A DNA stretch of 64,000 nucleotides. Source: Dokdonella fugitiva (GTDB lineage Bacteria > Pseudomonadota > Gammaproteobacteria > Xanthomonadales > Rhodanobacteraceae). How positions within the stretch are numbered: the first letter of the stretch is position 1; each line of letters begins with the position of its first letter. The stretch is taken from the NCBI RefSeq assembly GCF_004342425.1, contig NZ_SLWQ01000001.1, positions 372,001-436,000 on the forward strand. The letters are read 5' to 3'. The notes beneath the pieces are model-generated. The model saw only the letters and a program-made list of their open reading frames with translations, searched no databases and was not told where the DNA came from. Below are positions 36,070-45,439 of this stretch, piece after piece. The position numbers and the translations under genes are program-made.

Positions 36070-38217
36070 TCAGAACTTGCCGTAATAGCCTTCCTTCAAC
36101 GCGTCGAACAGGTTGGCCGCGGTGTGCGTTTCGCCATCGTACTCGATCTCTTCGTTGCCCTTGACCTCCACCACTTCGCCGTCTTCGAGTTCGAAGCGGT
36201 AGGTGGTGTTGGCCAGATCATGCTCCTTCACGAGCACTCCTTGGAAGGCCGCCGGGTTGAAGCGGAACGTGGTGCAACCCTTGAGCCCCTGCTTGTGCGC
36301 GTAGCGGTAGATGTCCTTGAAGTCTTCGTACGGGTAGGCGGTCGGGACGTTGGCGGTCTTGGAGATCGACGAGTCGACCCATTTCTGCGCGGCGGCCTGG
36401 ATGTCGACGTGCTCGGTCGGGGTGATGTCGTCGGCCGAGACGAAGTAGTCCGGCAGCTTCTCGGCCGGGTCCTGCGAGAACGGCATCGCCTTGCCGTTGA
36501 TGAGTTCGCGGTAGGCGAGCAGCTCGAAGCTGTACACCTCGACCTTCTCCTTGGACTTCTTGCCCTCGCGGATCACGTTGCGGCTGTAGTGATGGGCGAA
36601 CGAGGGCTCGATGCCGTTGCTCGCGTTGTTGGCGAGCGACAGGCTGATCGTGCCGGTCGGCGCGATCGAGCTGTGGTGGGTGAAGCGCGCGCCGGTCTCG
36701 GCGAGCTCGGCGACCAGCGCGGGGGCCACTTCGGCCACGCGCTGCATGTAGCGGCTGTATTTCGCGTGCAGGACCCGGCCGGGGATCGTGTCGCCGACCT
36801 TCCAGCCGTCGGCGGCCATCTCAGGGCGCTTGCGCAGCATCTCGCCGGTGACGGTGAAGTCCCGGGCGAGGATCGGCGCCGGGCCCTTCTCCCTGGCGAG
36901 CGAGAGCGCGACTTCCCAGCCGGCGAGCGCCATCTCGCGGCTGACGTCCTCGGTGAACGCGCAGGCCTCGGGCGTGCCGTAGCGCTTCTTGAGCATCGTC
37001 AGCGTGCTGCCGAGGCCGAGGAAGCCCATGCCGTGGCGGCGCTTGCTGAGGATCTCGTTGCGCTGCTGCGCGAGCGGCAGGCCGTTGATCTCGACCACGT
37101 TGTCGAGCATGCGCGTGAACACGCGCACGACTTCCCGGTACTCCTCCCAGTCGAAGCGCGCGTTCGGGCCGAACGGGTCGCGCACGAAGGTCGTGAGGTT
37201 GACCGAGCCGAGCAGGCACGAGCCGTACGGCGGTAATGGCTGCTCCCCGCACGGGTTGGTCGCGCGGATGTTCTCGCACCACCAGTTGTTGTTCATCTCG
37301 TTGACGCGGTCGATGAGGATGAACCCGGGCTCGGCGTAGTCGTACGTCGAGACCATGATCATGTCCCACAGGTGGCGCGCGCGCAGGTGGCCGTACACCT
37401 TGCACGCGACGAGGCCGTCATCGCGGGTGATGTAGTTCTTGTGCGTCGGCCAGTCGCGCCAGACGACCTTGGTCGCGTCGTCGAGGTCGATCTCGTCCTG
37501 CTCCTTGACGTGGATCGGGAACACCAGCGGCCAGTCGGCGTCCTGCTCGACCGCCTCCATGAAGCCGTCGGTGATCAGCAGCGAGAGGTTGAACTGGCGC
37601 AGGCGCCCGTCCTCGCGCTTGGCCTTGATGAACTCGCGCACGTCCGGATGGGAGACGTCGAACGTGCCCATCTGCGCGCCGCGGCGGCCGCCCGCGGACG
37701 ACACGGTGAAGCACATCTTGTCGTAGATATCCATGAACGACAGTGGCCCGGACGTGTACGCGCCCGCGCCCGACACGTACGCGCCGCGCGGGCGCAGCGT
37801 CGAAAATTCATAGCCGATGCCGCACCCTGCCTTCAGCGTGAGGCCGGCCTCGTGCACCTTCTCGAGGATGTCGTCCATCGAGTCCTCGATGGTCGCCGAG
37901 ACGGTGCAGTTGATCGTCGAGGTCTTCGGCTTGTGTTCCTGCGCGCCCGCGTTGGACGTGATGCGGCCGGCCGGGATCGCCCCGCGGCGCAGCGCCCACA
38001 GGAAGCGTTCGTACCAGTAGGTTTTCTTTTCCTGGGTTTCCTCGACCTCGGCGAGCGCCCGCGCGATGCGCTGGTAGCTGTGGTCGATGTCCTTGTCGAC
38101 CGGTTCGCCCTGCTTGGATTTGAGGCGGTATTTCTTGTCCCAGATGTCGTAGGACGCCGGCTGCAGCGGAATGTCCGCCGCCCCGCGCGCGAGCTGCTCA
38201 AGGCGCACCGTGCTCAT
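36070..38217 (-). CDS. nrdJ: Adenosylcobalamin-dependent class II ribonucleotide reductase, catalytic subunit NrdJa
   Basis: 715 residues. Converts ribonucleotides to deoxyribonucleotides using a B12-derived radical, independent of oxygen. Visible motifs are CTVSATIEDSMDDILEKVHE, GCGIGYEFSTLRPRGA (substrate loop), RATNPCGEQPLPPYGSCLLG (radical Cys and active-site Glu) and SIAPTGTISLSLANNASNGI (phosphate binding). It lacks the C-terminal redox and zinc ribbon part, which is encoded separately as NrdJb. Two NrdR-box-like sites lie 118 bp or more upstream of the start. Part of a minus-strand group with two histone-like genes. Confidence 0.93.
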   Translation of the reverse strand: MSTVRLEQLARGAADIPLQPASYDIWDKKYRLKSKQGEPVDKDIDHSYQRIARALAEVEETQEKKTYWYERFLWALRRGAIPAGRITSNAGAQEHKPKTSTINCTVSATIEDSMDDILEKVHEAGLTLKAGCGIGYEFSTLRPRGAYVSGAGAYTSGPLSFMDIYDKMCFTVSSAGGRRGAQMGTFDVSHPDVREFIKAKREDGRLRQFNLSLLITDGFMEAVEQDADWPLVFPIHVKEQDEIDLDDATKVVWRDWPTHKNYITRDDGLVACKVYGHLRARHLWDMIMVSTYDYAEPGFILIDRVNEMNNNWWCENIRATNPCGEQPLPPYGSCLLGSVNLTTFVRDPFGPNARFDWEEYREVVRVFTRMLDNVVEINGLPLAQQRNEILSKRRHGMGFLGLGSTLTMLKKRYGTPEACAFTEDVSREMALAGWEVALSLAREKGPAPILARDFTVTGEMLRKRPEMAADGWKVGDTIPGRVLHAKYSRYMQRVAEVAPALVAELAETGARFTHHSSIAPTGTISLSLANNASNGIEPSFAHHYSRNVIREGKKSKEKVEVYSFELLAYRELINGKAMPFSQDPAEKLPDYFVSADDITPTEHVDIQAAAQKWVDSSISKTANVPTAYPYEDFKDIYRYAHKQGLKGCTTFRFNPAAFQGVLVKEHDLANTTYRFELEDGEVVEVKGNEEIEYDGETHTAANLFDALKEGYYGKF

Positions 38218-38334
38218 GTTGTTTTCTTGCTCCCGTACCCATCGGCATCACGCCGACGTTGCCAACCGATGCCTGCGCCACCCTCCCGAGGCGACGCAGC
38301 CTCCTGCTTCCTGCTGCACCCCACCTGTTGCGCG

Positions 38335-38350
38335 GCACAATCTATAGGTT
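38335..38350 (-). promoter_or_regulatory. NrdR box 1 upstream of nrdJa
   Basis: GCACAATCTATAGGTT matches the NrdR consensus ACACWATATATWGTGT at 12 of 16 positions by my count. It is paired with a second box whose start is 32 bp away, the three-helical-turn spacing NrdR repressor sites usually show. Confidence 0.65.
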
Positions 38351-38366
38351 GCACCGCACAAGGCGA

Positions 38367-38382
38367 ACACAAGATGTTGTGA
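38367..38382 (-). promoter_or_regulatory. NrdR box 2 upstream of nrdJa
   Basis: ACACAAGATGTTGTGA matches the NrdR consensus at 13 of 16 positions, and its CACAA/TTGTG core is a perfect inverted repeat. With box 1 it suggests repression of the reductase by the ATP/dATP-sensing regulator NrdR. Confidence 0.68.
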
Positions 38383-38835
38383 CGCCGGCGCCCAAAACTA
38401 CGCCGCCCGCCGGATGAAGTAAAGCTTGACTCACAGCGAATCGCGGTCTGATGCGATTCGTGACATGCGGGCCCTCGTCATGGCCTGGCGCACGGCTAGC
38501 GTTTGCCTGCGCCTGCTGCGCCCGAACGCGAGCGCGTCGGCGGTCCGGACAGCGCTTCGATGCCGTTGCAGGCGCCCACCCTGGGGCGTATCCAATCCCG
38601 GCGCGGGGTCCGATGCCGCGGTCGCGCACAGGTGCGCCCCTGCATCGTCGCCGGGAGGCGAAGCTGAATGGCTACCCGTGCCCGCCATGTCGATGCTTGA
38701 ATGAGCGGAAACCGACGCCCATTCGTGCGGTCAGAGAGCGGCCCGTGCGTGCATGCGGCGCCCGCGGCGCGCCGCCCTGCCGCCGGGGGCGGTTCCAGCG
38801 CATTCCATCCATCGAACACACCAAGGACGTTGCCC
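38383..38835. other. Non-coding gap between nrdJ and the DegP-type protease gene
   Basis: Together with the NrdR boxes this is a 618-bp divergent gap. It contains one inverted repeat, CGAATCGC (38437-38444) against GCGATTCG (38453-38460), possibly an operator for either side. Short frames exist on both strands but none has convincing protein character. The promoter of the protease gene should be in the right half. Confidence 0.5.
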
Positions 38836-40230
38836 ATGACCGCGACCACCCGTCGTTTCGCCTACGCCTCGCTGCCGCTGCTGCTCGGCCTCGCCCTCGG
38901 TGCGCTCTGGGGTGGCGGCGGGCATCCGGCGACCGCCGCGCTGCCGCCGGCGATCGACGGCCAGGCGCTGCCCTCGCTCGCGCCGATGCTCGAGCGCGTG
39001 ACGCCCGCGGTGGTCAACATCGCCTCGAAGACGCACGTCGCCGTGCGCAACCCGTACTTCGACGACCCGATCTTCCGCCGCTTCTTCGGCGTGCCGAACA
39101 TGCCGCGCGAGCGCGTGCAGCAGTCGCTCGGCTCGGGCGTGGTGGTCGACGCGGCGAAGGGGTACATCCTCACCAACAACCACGTCGTCGATGGCGCCGA
39201 CGACATCTCGGTGACGCTCTCCGACGGCCGCACGCTGAAGGCGAAGGTGCTCGGCACCGACCCCGACACCGACCTCGCCGTGCTGCAGATCCCGGCCGAG
39301 AAGCTGACCGCGCTGCCGATCGCCGACTCGTCCGCGCTGCGCATGGGCGACTTCGTCGTCGCGGTGGGCGACCCGTTCGGCATCGGCCAGAGCGCGAGCA
39401 CGGGCATCGTCTCCGGCCTCGGCCGCAGCGGTCTGCGCGGCGCGGGCTACCAGAACTTCATCCAGACCGACGCATCGATCAACCCGGGCAATTCCGGCGG
39501 CCCGCTGGTGAACCTGCGCGGCGAACTCGTCGGCATCAACTCGATGATCTACACGCCCTCGGGCGGCAGCGTCGGCATCGGCTTCGCGATCCCGTCCAAC
39601 CTCGCCAGCGACGTGATGCGCCAGCTCGTCACGACCGGCCAGGTCAAGCGCGGCGTGCTCGGCGTCGAGGCGCAGGACCTCACGCCCGAACTCGCGCGCG
39701 TGCTCGCGCTTGACGGCATGCACGGCGCGGTCGTCACGCGCGTGCGCGCGAACTCGCCGGCCGAGACCGCGGGGCTGCGCGCGGGCGACGTGATCGTCTC
39801 GCTCAATGGCAAGAACGTCGGCAGCGCGCAGGACCTGCACAACATCGAAGGGCTCACGGCACCGGGCGCCGCGGTCGCCGTCGGCGTGCAGCGCGACGGC
39901 AAGCTCATCACGATCAGCACGGCGCTCAAGCCGACCGAACTCGTGGTGCTCGCGGGCGATGCGCTCGACCCGCGCCTTGCCGGCGTCACGTTCAGCGAGC
40001 TCGCCGACGACGTGCGCCGCCAGGGCGTCAGCGGCGTCAGCGTGAGCCGCATCGCCCGGAACAGCCCCGCCTACGCCGCGGGCCTGCGCAACGGCGACGT
40101 GATCGTCGCGCTCAACCGCCGCGACCTTTCCGGCCCGAGCGATTTCTCGCGCCTGCTCGCGAGCCGTCCGCGCCAGCTCATGTTGACGCTGTTGCGCGGG
40201 GACGAGGCGTATTACCTGCTCCTGCAGTGA
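38836..40230 (+). CDS. DegP/DegQ-family periplasmic serine protease with two PDZ domains
   Basis: 464 residues. A signal peptide spans about residues 8-34 (YASLPLLLGLALGALWGGGG). The trypsin-like domain shows His in LTNNHVVDG, Asp in DPDTDLAVLQ and Ser in GNSGGPLVN. Two PDZ domains follow, about residues 275-360 (GVLGVEAQDLTPELA; AGLRAGDVIVSLNG) and 385-464 (AAGLRNGDVIVALNRRDL). It degrades or refolds damaged envelope proteins. DegP-type genes are often controlled by envelope-stress sigma factors; no clear sigma-E promoter was seen. Confidence 0.92.
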   Translation: MTATTRRFAYASLPLLLGLALGALWGGGGHPATAALPPAIDGQALPSLAPMLERVTPAVVNIASKTHVAVRNPYFDDPIFRRFFGVPNMPRERVQQSLGSGVVVDAAKGYILTNNHVVDGADDISVTLSDGRTLKAKVLGTDPDTDLAVLQIPAEKLTALPIADSSALRMGDFVVAVGDPFGIGQSASTGIVSGLGRSGLRGAGYQNFIQTDASINPGNSGGPLVNLRGELVGINSMIYTPSGGSVGIGFAIPSNLASDVMRQLVTTGQVKRGVLGVEAQDLTPELARVLALDGMHGAVVTRVRANSPAETAGLRAGDVIVSLNGKNVGSAQDLHNIEGLTAPGAAVAVGVQRDGKLITISTALKPTELVVLAGDALDPRLAGVTFSELADDVRRQGVSGVSVSRIARNSPAYAAGLRNGDVIVALNRRDLSGPSDFSRLLASRPRQLMLTLLRGDEAYYLLLQ

Positions 40231-40310
40231 GGTCCTCGTGCAGGCGGTACGCGCAACGCGCGTGCGGCCGCGACGACCGAGAACCCCGTGGGAGCGATTC
40301 GTTCAGTCAT

Positions 40311-40346
40311 GTAGGGCGGTACGCGTGCACGCGCGTGCCGCCGCGG
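40311..40346. repeat. REP-like palindrome, copy 3
   Basis: GTAGGGCGGTACGCGTGCAC then GCGCGTGCCGCCGCGG, the inverse orientation of copies 1 and 2. It fills the middle of the 254-bp gap after the protease gene. Confidence 0.75.
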
Positions 40347-40484
40347 CCTCGCGCCGACCCGCGGCTCGCGGCCCGTACAACGGCGTTCAGGGCACCGGCC
40401 GCCGCCTGTGCGCGCGGTCGCGGCAGGCGGTGAAACCGCGTGCTAAGGTGCGCTCCACTCCGTTCACCGCACGAACCGCACACC

Positions 40485-41771
40485 ATGTCGCCACGCCGCT
40501 TCCTCCGCCCGCTGCTGCTCGCCGCCGCCGCCCTCCTCGGCACGGGCTTCGCCGTCGCCGCCCCGCAGGACGACCTCGTCTGGCGCGGCGACCACACCAC
40601 CGGGCGCGCGATCATGGACGACCTCGCCAAGGAATACGCGAAGCAGAAGCTCGGCAAGATCTCGCTGCAACCGTTCAGCACCGTGTCCGGCCTCGACGCG
40701 GTCGCCAACGGCAGTGCCGACATCGCCGGCAGCGCGCGCGGCAAGTACCTGCGCCGCGCCCAGGAAGCGTCGCTCGAGTTCTCGCCCGTCGCGCTCGACG
40801 CCGCGGTGCTCGTGACGCACCCGAAGAACCCGGTGCGCAACCTCACGCTCAAGCAGGTCTACGACATCTATTTCGGCCGCATCAAGAACTGGAAGGAACT
40901 CGGCGGCGAGGACAAGGAGATCAACCTGTACGGCATCGCCGCACCGCTCGACGGCGTCGAGTACTCCTTGCGCGAACTCGTCTACCGCAAGGGCGACCAG
41001 CCGGTCGCGGTGCCGCGCCTGTACCTCAACACGATCAAGCTCGAGGAAGCGATCACCCTCGATCCCGCCGGCCTCGGCCTGTCCACGCTCGCCAGCGTCC
41101 ACGCGAACAAGGGCGTGCGCGCGATGCAGATCGAAGGCGTGGACGCGTCGGTGCGCAACGTCACCGACGGCACCTATCCGCTCTATATCACGCTCTACTC
41201 GGTCAACCGCGCCGACTCGCCCAAGCTCGCCGCGATCGACAGGTTCCGCAACTTCCTCGCCACGCCCGCGGCGAAGGAAATCCTCAGGAAGCACCAGCTG
41301 ATCCCGTACGCGGACGCGAGCGACCTCGTCGCGAAGAACGACGAGCGCATGAAGTTCATCGACGCGCGCGTCGGTCGCGATGCGGTCGCCGCCGCGGCGC
41401 TCGCCGCGGGCACGACGCCGCCGGCGCCGGTCGCCGCGCCGCGCGCCACGCTCGCCGCCAAGCAGGGCATCGCGCCGACCTCCGAGACGGCGCAGGCCGC
41501 GCGCGAGAACCTCGCCCGCGCCGAGGCGAAGAAGCAGGCCGAAGCCGAGGCACGGAAGGTCGCCGAGGCGAATGCGAAGAAGGCCGCTGCAGCCAATGCG
41601 GCGCCCGTCGCGAAGCAGGACGCGCCTGCGCCGAAGAAGGCGCCGGCCAAACCCAAGGCCAAGGTCGCGAAGGCGGCGGCGCCGAAGCCGAAAGCCGAGG
41701 CAGCGGCCAAGGCCGAAGCGCCCAAGCCGGTGTCGTTCGGCAACGTCAGCGCGGGCAGCACCGGCCACTGA
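40485..41771 (+). CDS. PstS-like periplasmic binding protein with Ala/Lys-rich tail
   Basis: 428 residues. Signal peptide (FLRPLLLAAAALLGTGFAVA). Residues 25-310 form a phosphate-binding-protein-like fold (PFSTVSGLDAVANGSADIAG; VLVTHPKNPVRNLTLKQVYD; YFGRIKNWKELGG), the PBP_like_2 pattern. Residues 320-428 are an Ala/Lys/Glu/Pro-rich low-complexity tail (PKKAPAKPKAKVAKAAAPKP) of unusual length for the family. No ABC transporter gene is adjacent, so it may not be a phosphate importer component. It may scavenge a ligand or sense the envelope. Confidence 0.75.
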   Translation: MSPRRFLRPLLLAAAALLGTGFAVAAPQDDLVWRGDHTTGRAIMDDLAKEYAKQKLGKISLQPFSTVSGLDAVANGSADIAGSARGKYLRRAQEASLEFSPVALDAAVLVTHPKNPVRNLTLKQVYDIYFGRIKNWKELGGEDKEINLYGIAAPLDGVEYSLRELVYRKGDQPVAVPRLYLNTIKLEEAITLDPAGLGLSTLASVHANKGVRAMQIEGVDASVRNVTDGTYPLYITLYSVNRADSPKLAAIDRFRNFLATPAAKEILRKHQLIPYADASDLVAKNDERMKFIDARVGRDAVAAAALAAGTTPPAPVAAPRATLAAKQGIAPTSETAQAARENLARAEAKKQAEAEARKVAEANAKKAAAANAAPVAKQDAPAPKKAPAKPKAKVAKAAAPKPKAEAAAKAEAPKPVSFGNVSAGSTGH

Positions 41772-41786
41772 GCCGCGTGCGGCGCC

Positions 41787-42509
41787 ATGCGCATCCGCGC
41801 GGTCTCGCTCGACCTCGACGACACGCTGTGGCCGATCGAGCCGGCGATCGTCGCGGCCGAGCAGGCGCTCGACGACTGGCTGCGCACGCACCACGCACCC
41901 GTCGCCGCCGCGTGGCCGATCGCCGCGCTGCGTGAACTGCGCGAGCGCGTCTCGGACGAACATCCGCATCTCGCCCACGACTACACCGCGCAGCGCCTGA
42001 TCACGCTCGAACGTGCGTTCGCCGCCTGCGGCATCGGCGACGAGCACGTCGCCGACGCGTACGAGGTGTATTTCGCCGCGCGCAACCGCGTCGACTGCTA
42101 CCCCGACGCACTGCCCGCGTTGCAGGCGATCGGCGCGCGCCTGCCGCTCGCGAGCATCTCCAACGGCAATGCCGACCTCGCGCGCATCGGCCTGCGCGCG
42201 CACTTCCGCGCCTGCATCTCGGCGCGCGAATGCGGCATCGCCAAGCCGGCCGCGGCCATCTTCCATGCCGCCTGCGACGCGCTCGGGCTTGCGCCCGGCG
42301 ACGTGCTGCACGTCGGCGACGACCCCTGGCTCGACGTCGCCGGCGCGCAGGCGGCCGGCCTGCGCACCGCGTGGCTCAACCGCGGCGGCGGCCCATGGCC
42401 CGATCACGCGGCGCTCGCCGGCGTGCGCCCGGACCTCGAAGTGCGCAACCTCGGCGAGCTCGCACGCTGGATCCAGCTGCATGCGGCCGAGGCCGGTCGC
42501 GCCGGCTGA
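41787..42509 (+). CDS. HAD-superfamily phosphatase (YigB-like)
   Basis: 240 residues, no signal. HAD motifs are present in order: SLDLDDTLWP (motif I, nucleophile and acid Asp), SISNGNAD (motif II), the lysine of GIAKPAAAIF (motif III) and HVGDDPWLDVAGAQAAG (motif IV). A helical cap lies between motifs I and II. Similar to YigB, which dephosphorylates a riboflavin-pathway intermediate, but the substrate cannot be assigned from sequence. It begins 15 bp after the preceding gene and 94 bp before the aminopeptidase, so the three are likely co-transcribed. Confidence 0.85.
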   Translation: MRIRAVSLDLDDTLWPIEPAIVAAEQALDDWLRTHHAPVAAAWPIAALRELRERVSDEHPHLAHDYTAQRLITLERAFAACGIGDEHVADAYEVYFAARNRVDCYPDALPALQAIGARLPLASISNGNADLARIGLRAHFRACISARECGIAKPAAAIFHAACDALGLAPGDVLHVGDDPWLDVAGAQAAGLRTAWLNRGGGPWPDHAALAGVRPDLEVRNLGELARWIQLHAAEAGRAG

Positions 42510-42603
42510 ACCGGCGCGCACGCGAGGCGGCCGACGAGGCACAATCCGTGTTTGCCGCCGCGCACGCCGCAGGCGTAGCGGCGAACGACAGACGAGGACA
42601 GCG

Positions 42604-43977
42604 ATGGATGCCTGGAGCATGACCAAGGACGCCGACGGCGCGACACCCCTGATCGCGGTCGACCGCGCGAATTTCGCCGCGGTCGCCGACGCGCTCGGCG
42701 CGACGGTGCGGCGCTGGTGCGCCGCGAATGGCTTTGCCGGCGAGGCGGGCCGCTTCGTGCTCGTGCCGGACGCCGACGGCGCGGCCGGCGTCGTGCTCGC
42801 CGGCTGCGACGCGCGAGAGGGCGTGTTCGCGCTCGCCTCGCTGCCGCCGCGCCTGCCCGAGGGACGCTACACGCTCGACGCGCGCGGACTCGCGCTCGAC
42901 GCGGGCGACGTCGCGCTCGGCTGGGCCCTCGGCGCGTACCAGTTCACGCGCTACAGGAAGCCGGCGCGCAAGCCCGCGCAACTCGTGATCGACGACGCGG
43001 TCGCGGCACGCGTCGAGGCGCTCGCGGCCGCCGCTTACCAGGTGCGCGACCTCGTCAACACGCCGACCGAGGACATGGGCCCGGCCGAACTCGCGGGCGC
43101 CGTGCGCGCGCTCGCCGAGCGGCACGGCGCGCAGTACCGCGAATGGGTCGGCGACGAACTGCTCGCGGCGAATTTCCCGACCATCCACGCGGTCGGCCGC
43201 GCGAGCCACCGCGCGCCGCGCCTCGCGGAACTCACCGCGGGTTCCGCCGGCGCGCCGCATCTCGTGCTCGTCGGCAAGGGCGTGTGCTTCGACACCGGCG
43301 GGCTCGACATCAAGCCTTCCGACGGCATGCGCTGGATGAAGAAGGACATGGGCGGCGCCGCGCACGCGATTGCGCTCGCCTCGCTCGTGCTCGCGGCGAA
43401 GCTGCCGGTGCGCCTGACCCTGCTCGTGCCCGCGGTCGAGAACGCGATCGCCGGCAATGCCTATCGCCCCGGCGAAGTCGTCACGACGCGCGCGGGTATC
43501 AGCGTCGAGGTCGACAACACCGACGCCGAGGGCCGCCTCGTGTTGTGCGACGCGCTCGCCTACGCCGCCGAGCACAAACCCGATCTCATCCTCGACTTCG
43601 CCACGCTCACCGGCGCCGCACGCGTCGCGCTCGGCCCGGACCTGCCCGCGCTGTTCGCCAATCGGGACGACGTCGCCGGCGCGCTGCTCGAGGCGGCGCA
43701 GGCGACGCGCGACCCGCTCTGGCGCCTGCCGCTGTGGCGCCCGTACCTCGCGATGCTCGACTCGCACGTCGCCGACCTCGCCAACGCGGGCGCCTCGCGC
43801 CACGCGGGCGCGATCACCGCGGCGCTCTACCTCGAGCGTTTCGTGCCCGACGCGCAGGCGTGGGCGCACCTCGACGTCTACTCGTGGAACGACGCGGACA
43901 AGCCGGGCCGACCGCGCGGCGGCGAGGCGCAAGGGTTGCGCGCGTATTTCGAGTTCCTGCGTCGACGCTATTCGTAG
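42604..43977 (+). CDS. M17 family leucyl aminopeptidase
   Basis: 457 residues. The C-terminal catalytic domain has GKGVCFDTGGLDIKPSDGMR with the first metal-binding residues, MKKDMGGAA, and the family signature NTDAEGRLVLCDAL. The arginine and carboxylates expected for a dizinc exopeptidase are present. The N-terminal domain is shorter than in E. coli PepA (503 residues). Cytoplasmic removal of N-terminal residues in peptide turnover. An in-frame ATG 15 bases later (MTKDADG) is an alternative start. Follows the HAD phosphatase in the same direction. Confidence 0.9.
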   Translation: MDAWSMTKDADGATPLIAVDRANFAAVADALGATVRRWCAANGFAGEAGRFVLVPDADGAAGVVLAGCDAREGVFALASLPPRLPEGRYTLDARGLALDAGDVALGWALGAYQFTRYRKPARKPAQLVIDDAVAARVEALAAAAYQVRDLVNTPTEDMGPAELAGAVRALAERHGAQYREWVGDELLAANFPTIHAVGRASHRAPRLAELTAGSAGAPHLVLVGKGVCFDTGGLDIKPSDGMRWMKKDMGGAAHAIALASLVLAAKLPVRLTLLVPAVENAIAGNAYRPGEVVTTRAGISVEVDNTDAEGRLVLCDALAYAAEHKPDLILDFATLTGAARVALGPDLPALFANRDDVAGALLEAAQATRDPLWRLPLWRPYLAMLDSHVADLANAGASRHAGAITAALYLERFVPDAQAWAHLDVYSWNDADKPGRPRGGEAQGLRAYFEFLRRRYS

Positions 43978-44122
43978 GGGCACGATGCGGATCGCTTCGT
44001 CGGGCGACGCGACCGAACGCTCGCGTGCGCTCGCGACGCGGTCGCCCGGCCGGCGCGGTGCGGTGGGACTCGCGGTGCGGCGTGTCGCTTTTTTCAACGC
44101 GCTCGCGCGCTGCGTCCCGCCC

Positions 44123-45439
44123 CTACGTGCGATGCCGTTCGAAGTCGCGGACGAGGCGGTGCGCGATCGCCTTGTAGACCGGCGTGCGGCAGAGCAGTGA
44201 CGAGACCGCACGCGCGAGCATGCAGACGGCGAGGATCGGTATCACCATCTCGCGGTTGTCGGTCAGTTCCATCGAAATGATCGCCGACGTCAGCGGCGCC
44301 TGCGTCACCGCGGCGAGATAACCGGCCATGCCGAGCAGCACGACCGCCGAAGGCTCGGCGCCCGGGACGAGCGCGGCGATGTTCTGGCCGATGCCGGCGC
44401 CCACGGCGAGCGCCGGCGAGAAGATGCCGCCCGGGATGCTCGCCCAGTACGACACGACGTTGGCGAGGAACTTGAGCGCACCGAACGAGCCCGCGGGCAT
44501 CGGCGCGGCGCCTTCGAGGATCGCGCGCGCCTGGTCGTAACCGGTGCCGTACACGCTGCCGGCGCTGGCGAGGCCGAGCAGCGCGAGCGCGAGGCCGCAT
44601 GCCGCCGCGAAACGCAGCGGCCATCGTTCGCGCGCGCGAGCGACGCGCGCGAGCAGCCCGCTGCCGTCGAGCAGGATCACGCGTGCGAACAGGCCGCCGG
44701 CGAGGCCGCACACGATCGCGCACGGCAGGATCGCCAGCCAGCTGCGGCTGAGCGGCAGCGTGGTGGCGATCTTGCCGAAATAGGCGTACTCGCCGACGAT
44801 GCCCAGCGAAACCACGCCCGCGATGATGACCGCGGTGAGCACGACGCCGCTCATGCGCGACTCGAACGCGCCTGCCATCTCTTCGATCGCGAAAACCACG
44901 CCCGCCAGCGGCGCGTTGAACGCCGCGGCGATGCCGGCGGCACCACCGGCAAGGACGAAGCGCGCGGCCGCCTGCGGATCGGCGAAACCGAATCGCCGGC
45001 CGAGGGCGTACATGAGCCCGGCACCGACGTGTACGGTCGGTCCTTCGCGGCCGATCGACGCGCCGGCCGCGAGCGCGGCCAGCGTCAACACCATCTTGCC
45101 CGCGGCGACGCGCAGCGAAAGCAGCCGCCCGCGAAAGCCCGGGTCGTCGACCTGCAGCGCGGCGATCGCCTGCGGGATGCCCGAGCCGCGCGTGGCCTTG
45201 AACGCGCCACTCGTCGCCCACGACAGCAGCGCGAACATCGCGGGTGTCAGGAGCAGCGGCCACCAGTGGCCGTGCCCGAGCAGGCGCAGGAACAGGCCGT
45301 AGACGAACTCGCTCGCGCGCGCGAACAGGATCGCCGACAACCCGACCAGCACCGCGCCGCCCCAGAGCAGCGCACGCCGCCGCCATTGCTGCGGCGAGAG
45401 CCAGTCGTGGTTCTTCAGGCGGTCGATGGCCGATGTCAC
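44123..45439 (-). CDS. ClC-family chloride channel or H+/Cl- antiporter
   Basis: 438 residues, starting at GTG with GGGAGG upstream. Polytopic inner-membrane protein with the family motifs GSGIPQ, GREGPTVHVG (gating glutamate present), FAIEEM (internal proton glutamate equivalent) and GGIFSPALAVG. Because both glutamates are present, an H+/Cl- exchange mechanism is more likely than a passive channel. The C-terminal CBS domains of larger members are absent. Possible roles are acid resistance or charge balance. Convergent with the aminopeptidase. Confidence 0.9.
   Translation of the reverse strand: MTSAIDRLKNHDWLSPQQWRRRALLWGGAVLVGLSAILFARASEFVYGLFLRLLGHGHWWPLLLTPAMFALLSWATSGAFKATRGSGIPQAIAALQVDDPGFRGRLLSLRVAAGKMVLTLAALAAGASIGREGPTVHVGAGLMYALGRRFGFADPQAAARFVLAGGAAGIAAAFNAPLAGVVFAIEEMAGAFESRMSGVVLTAVIIAGVVSLGIVGEYAYFGKIATTLPLSRSWLAILPCAIVCGLAGGLFARVILLDGSGLLARVARARERWPLRFAAACGLALALLGLASAGSVYGTGYDQARAILEGAAPMPAGSFGALKFLANVVSYWASIPGGIFSPALAVGAGIGQNIAALVPGAEPSAVVLLGMAGYLAAVTQAPLTSAIISMELTDNREMVIPILAVCMLARAVSSLLCRTPVYKAIAHRLVRDFERHRT

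Noticed and set aside
38218..38835. Cobalamin riboswitch in front of the B12-dependent reductase
   Set aside because: I could not find the B12-box or the conserved core; the NrdR-like boxes explain the region better. A covariance-model search would be decisive.
44060..44100. Terminator after the aminopeptidase gene (CGCTTTTTTC)
   Set aside because: There is a T-run, but I see no stable hairpin directly before it.
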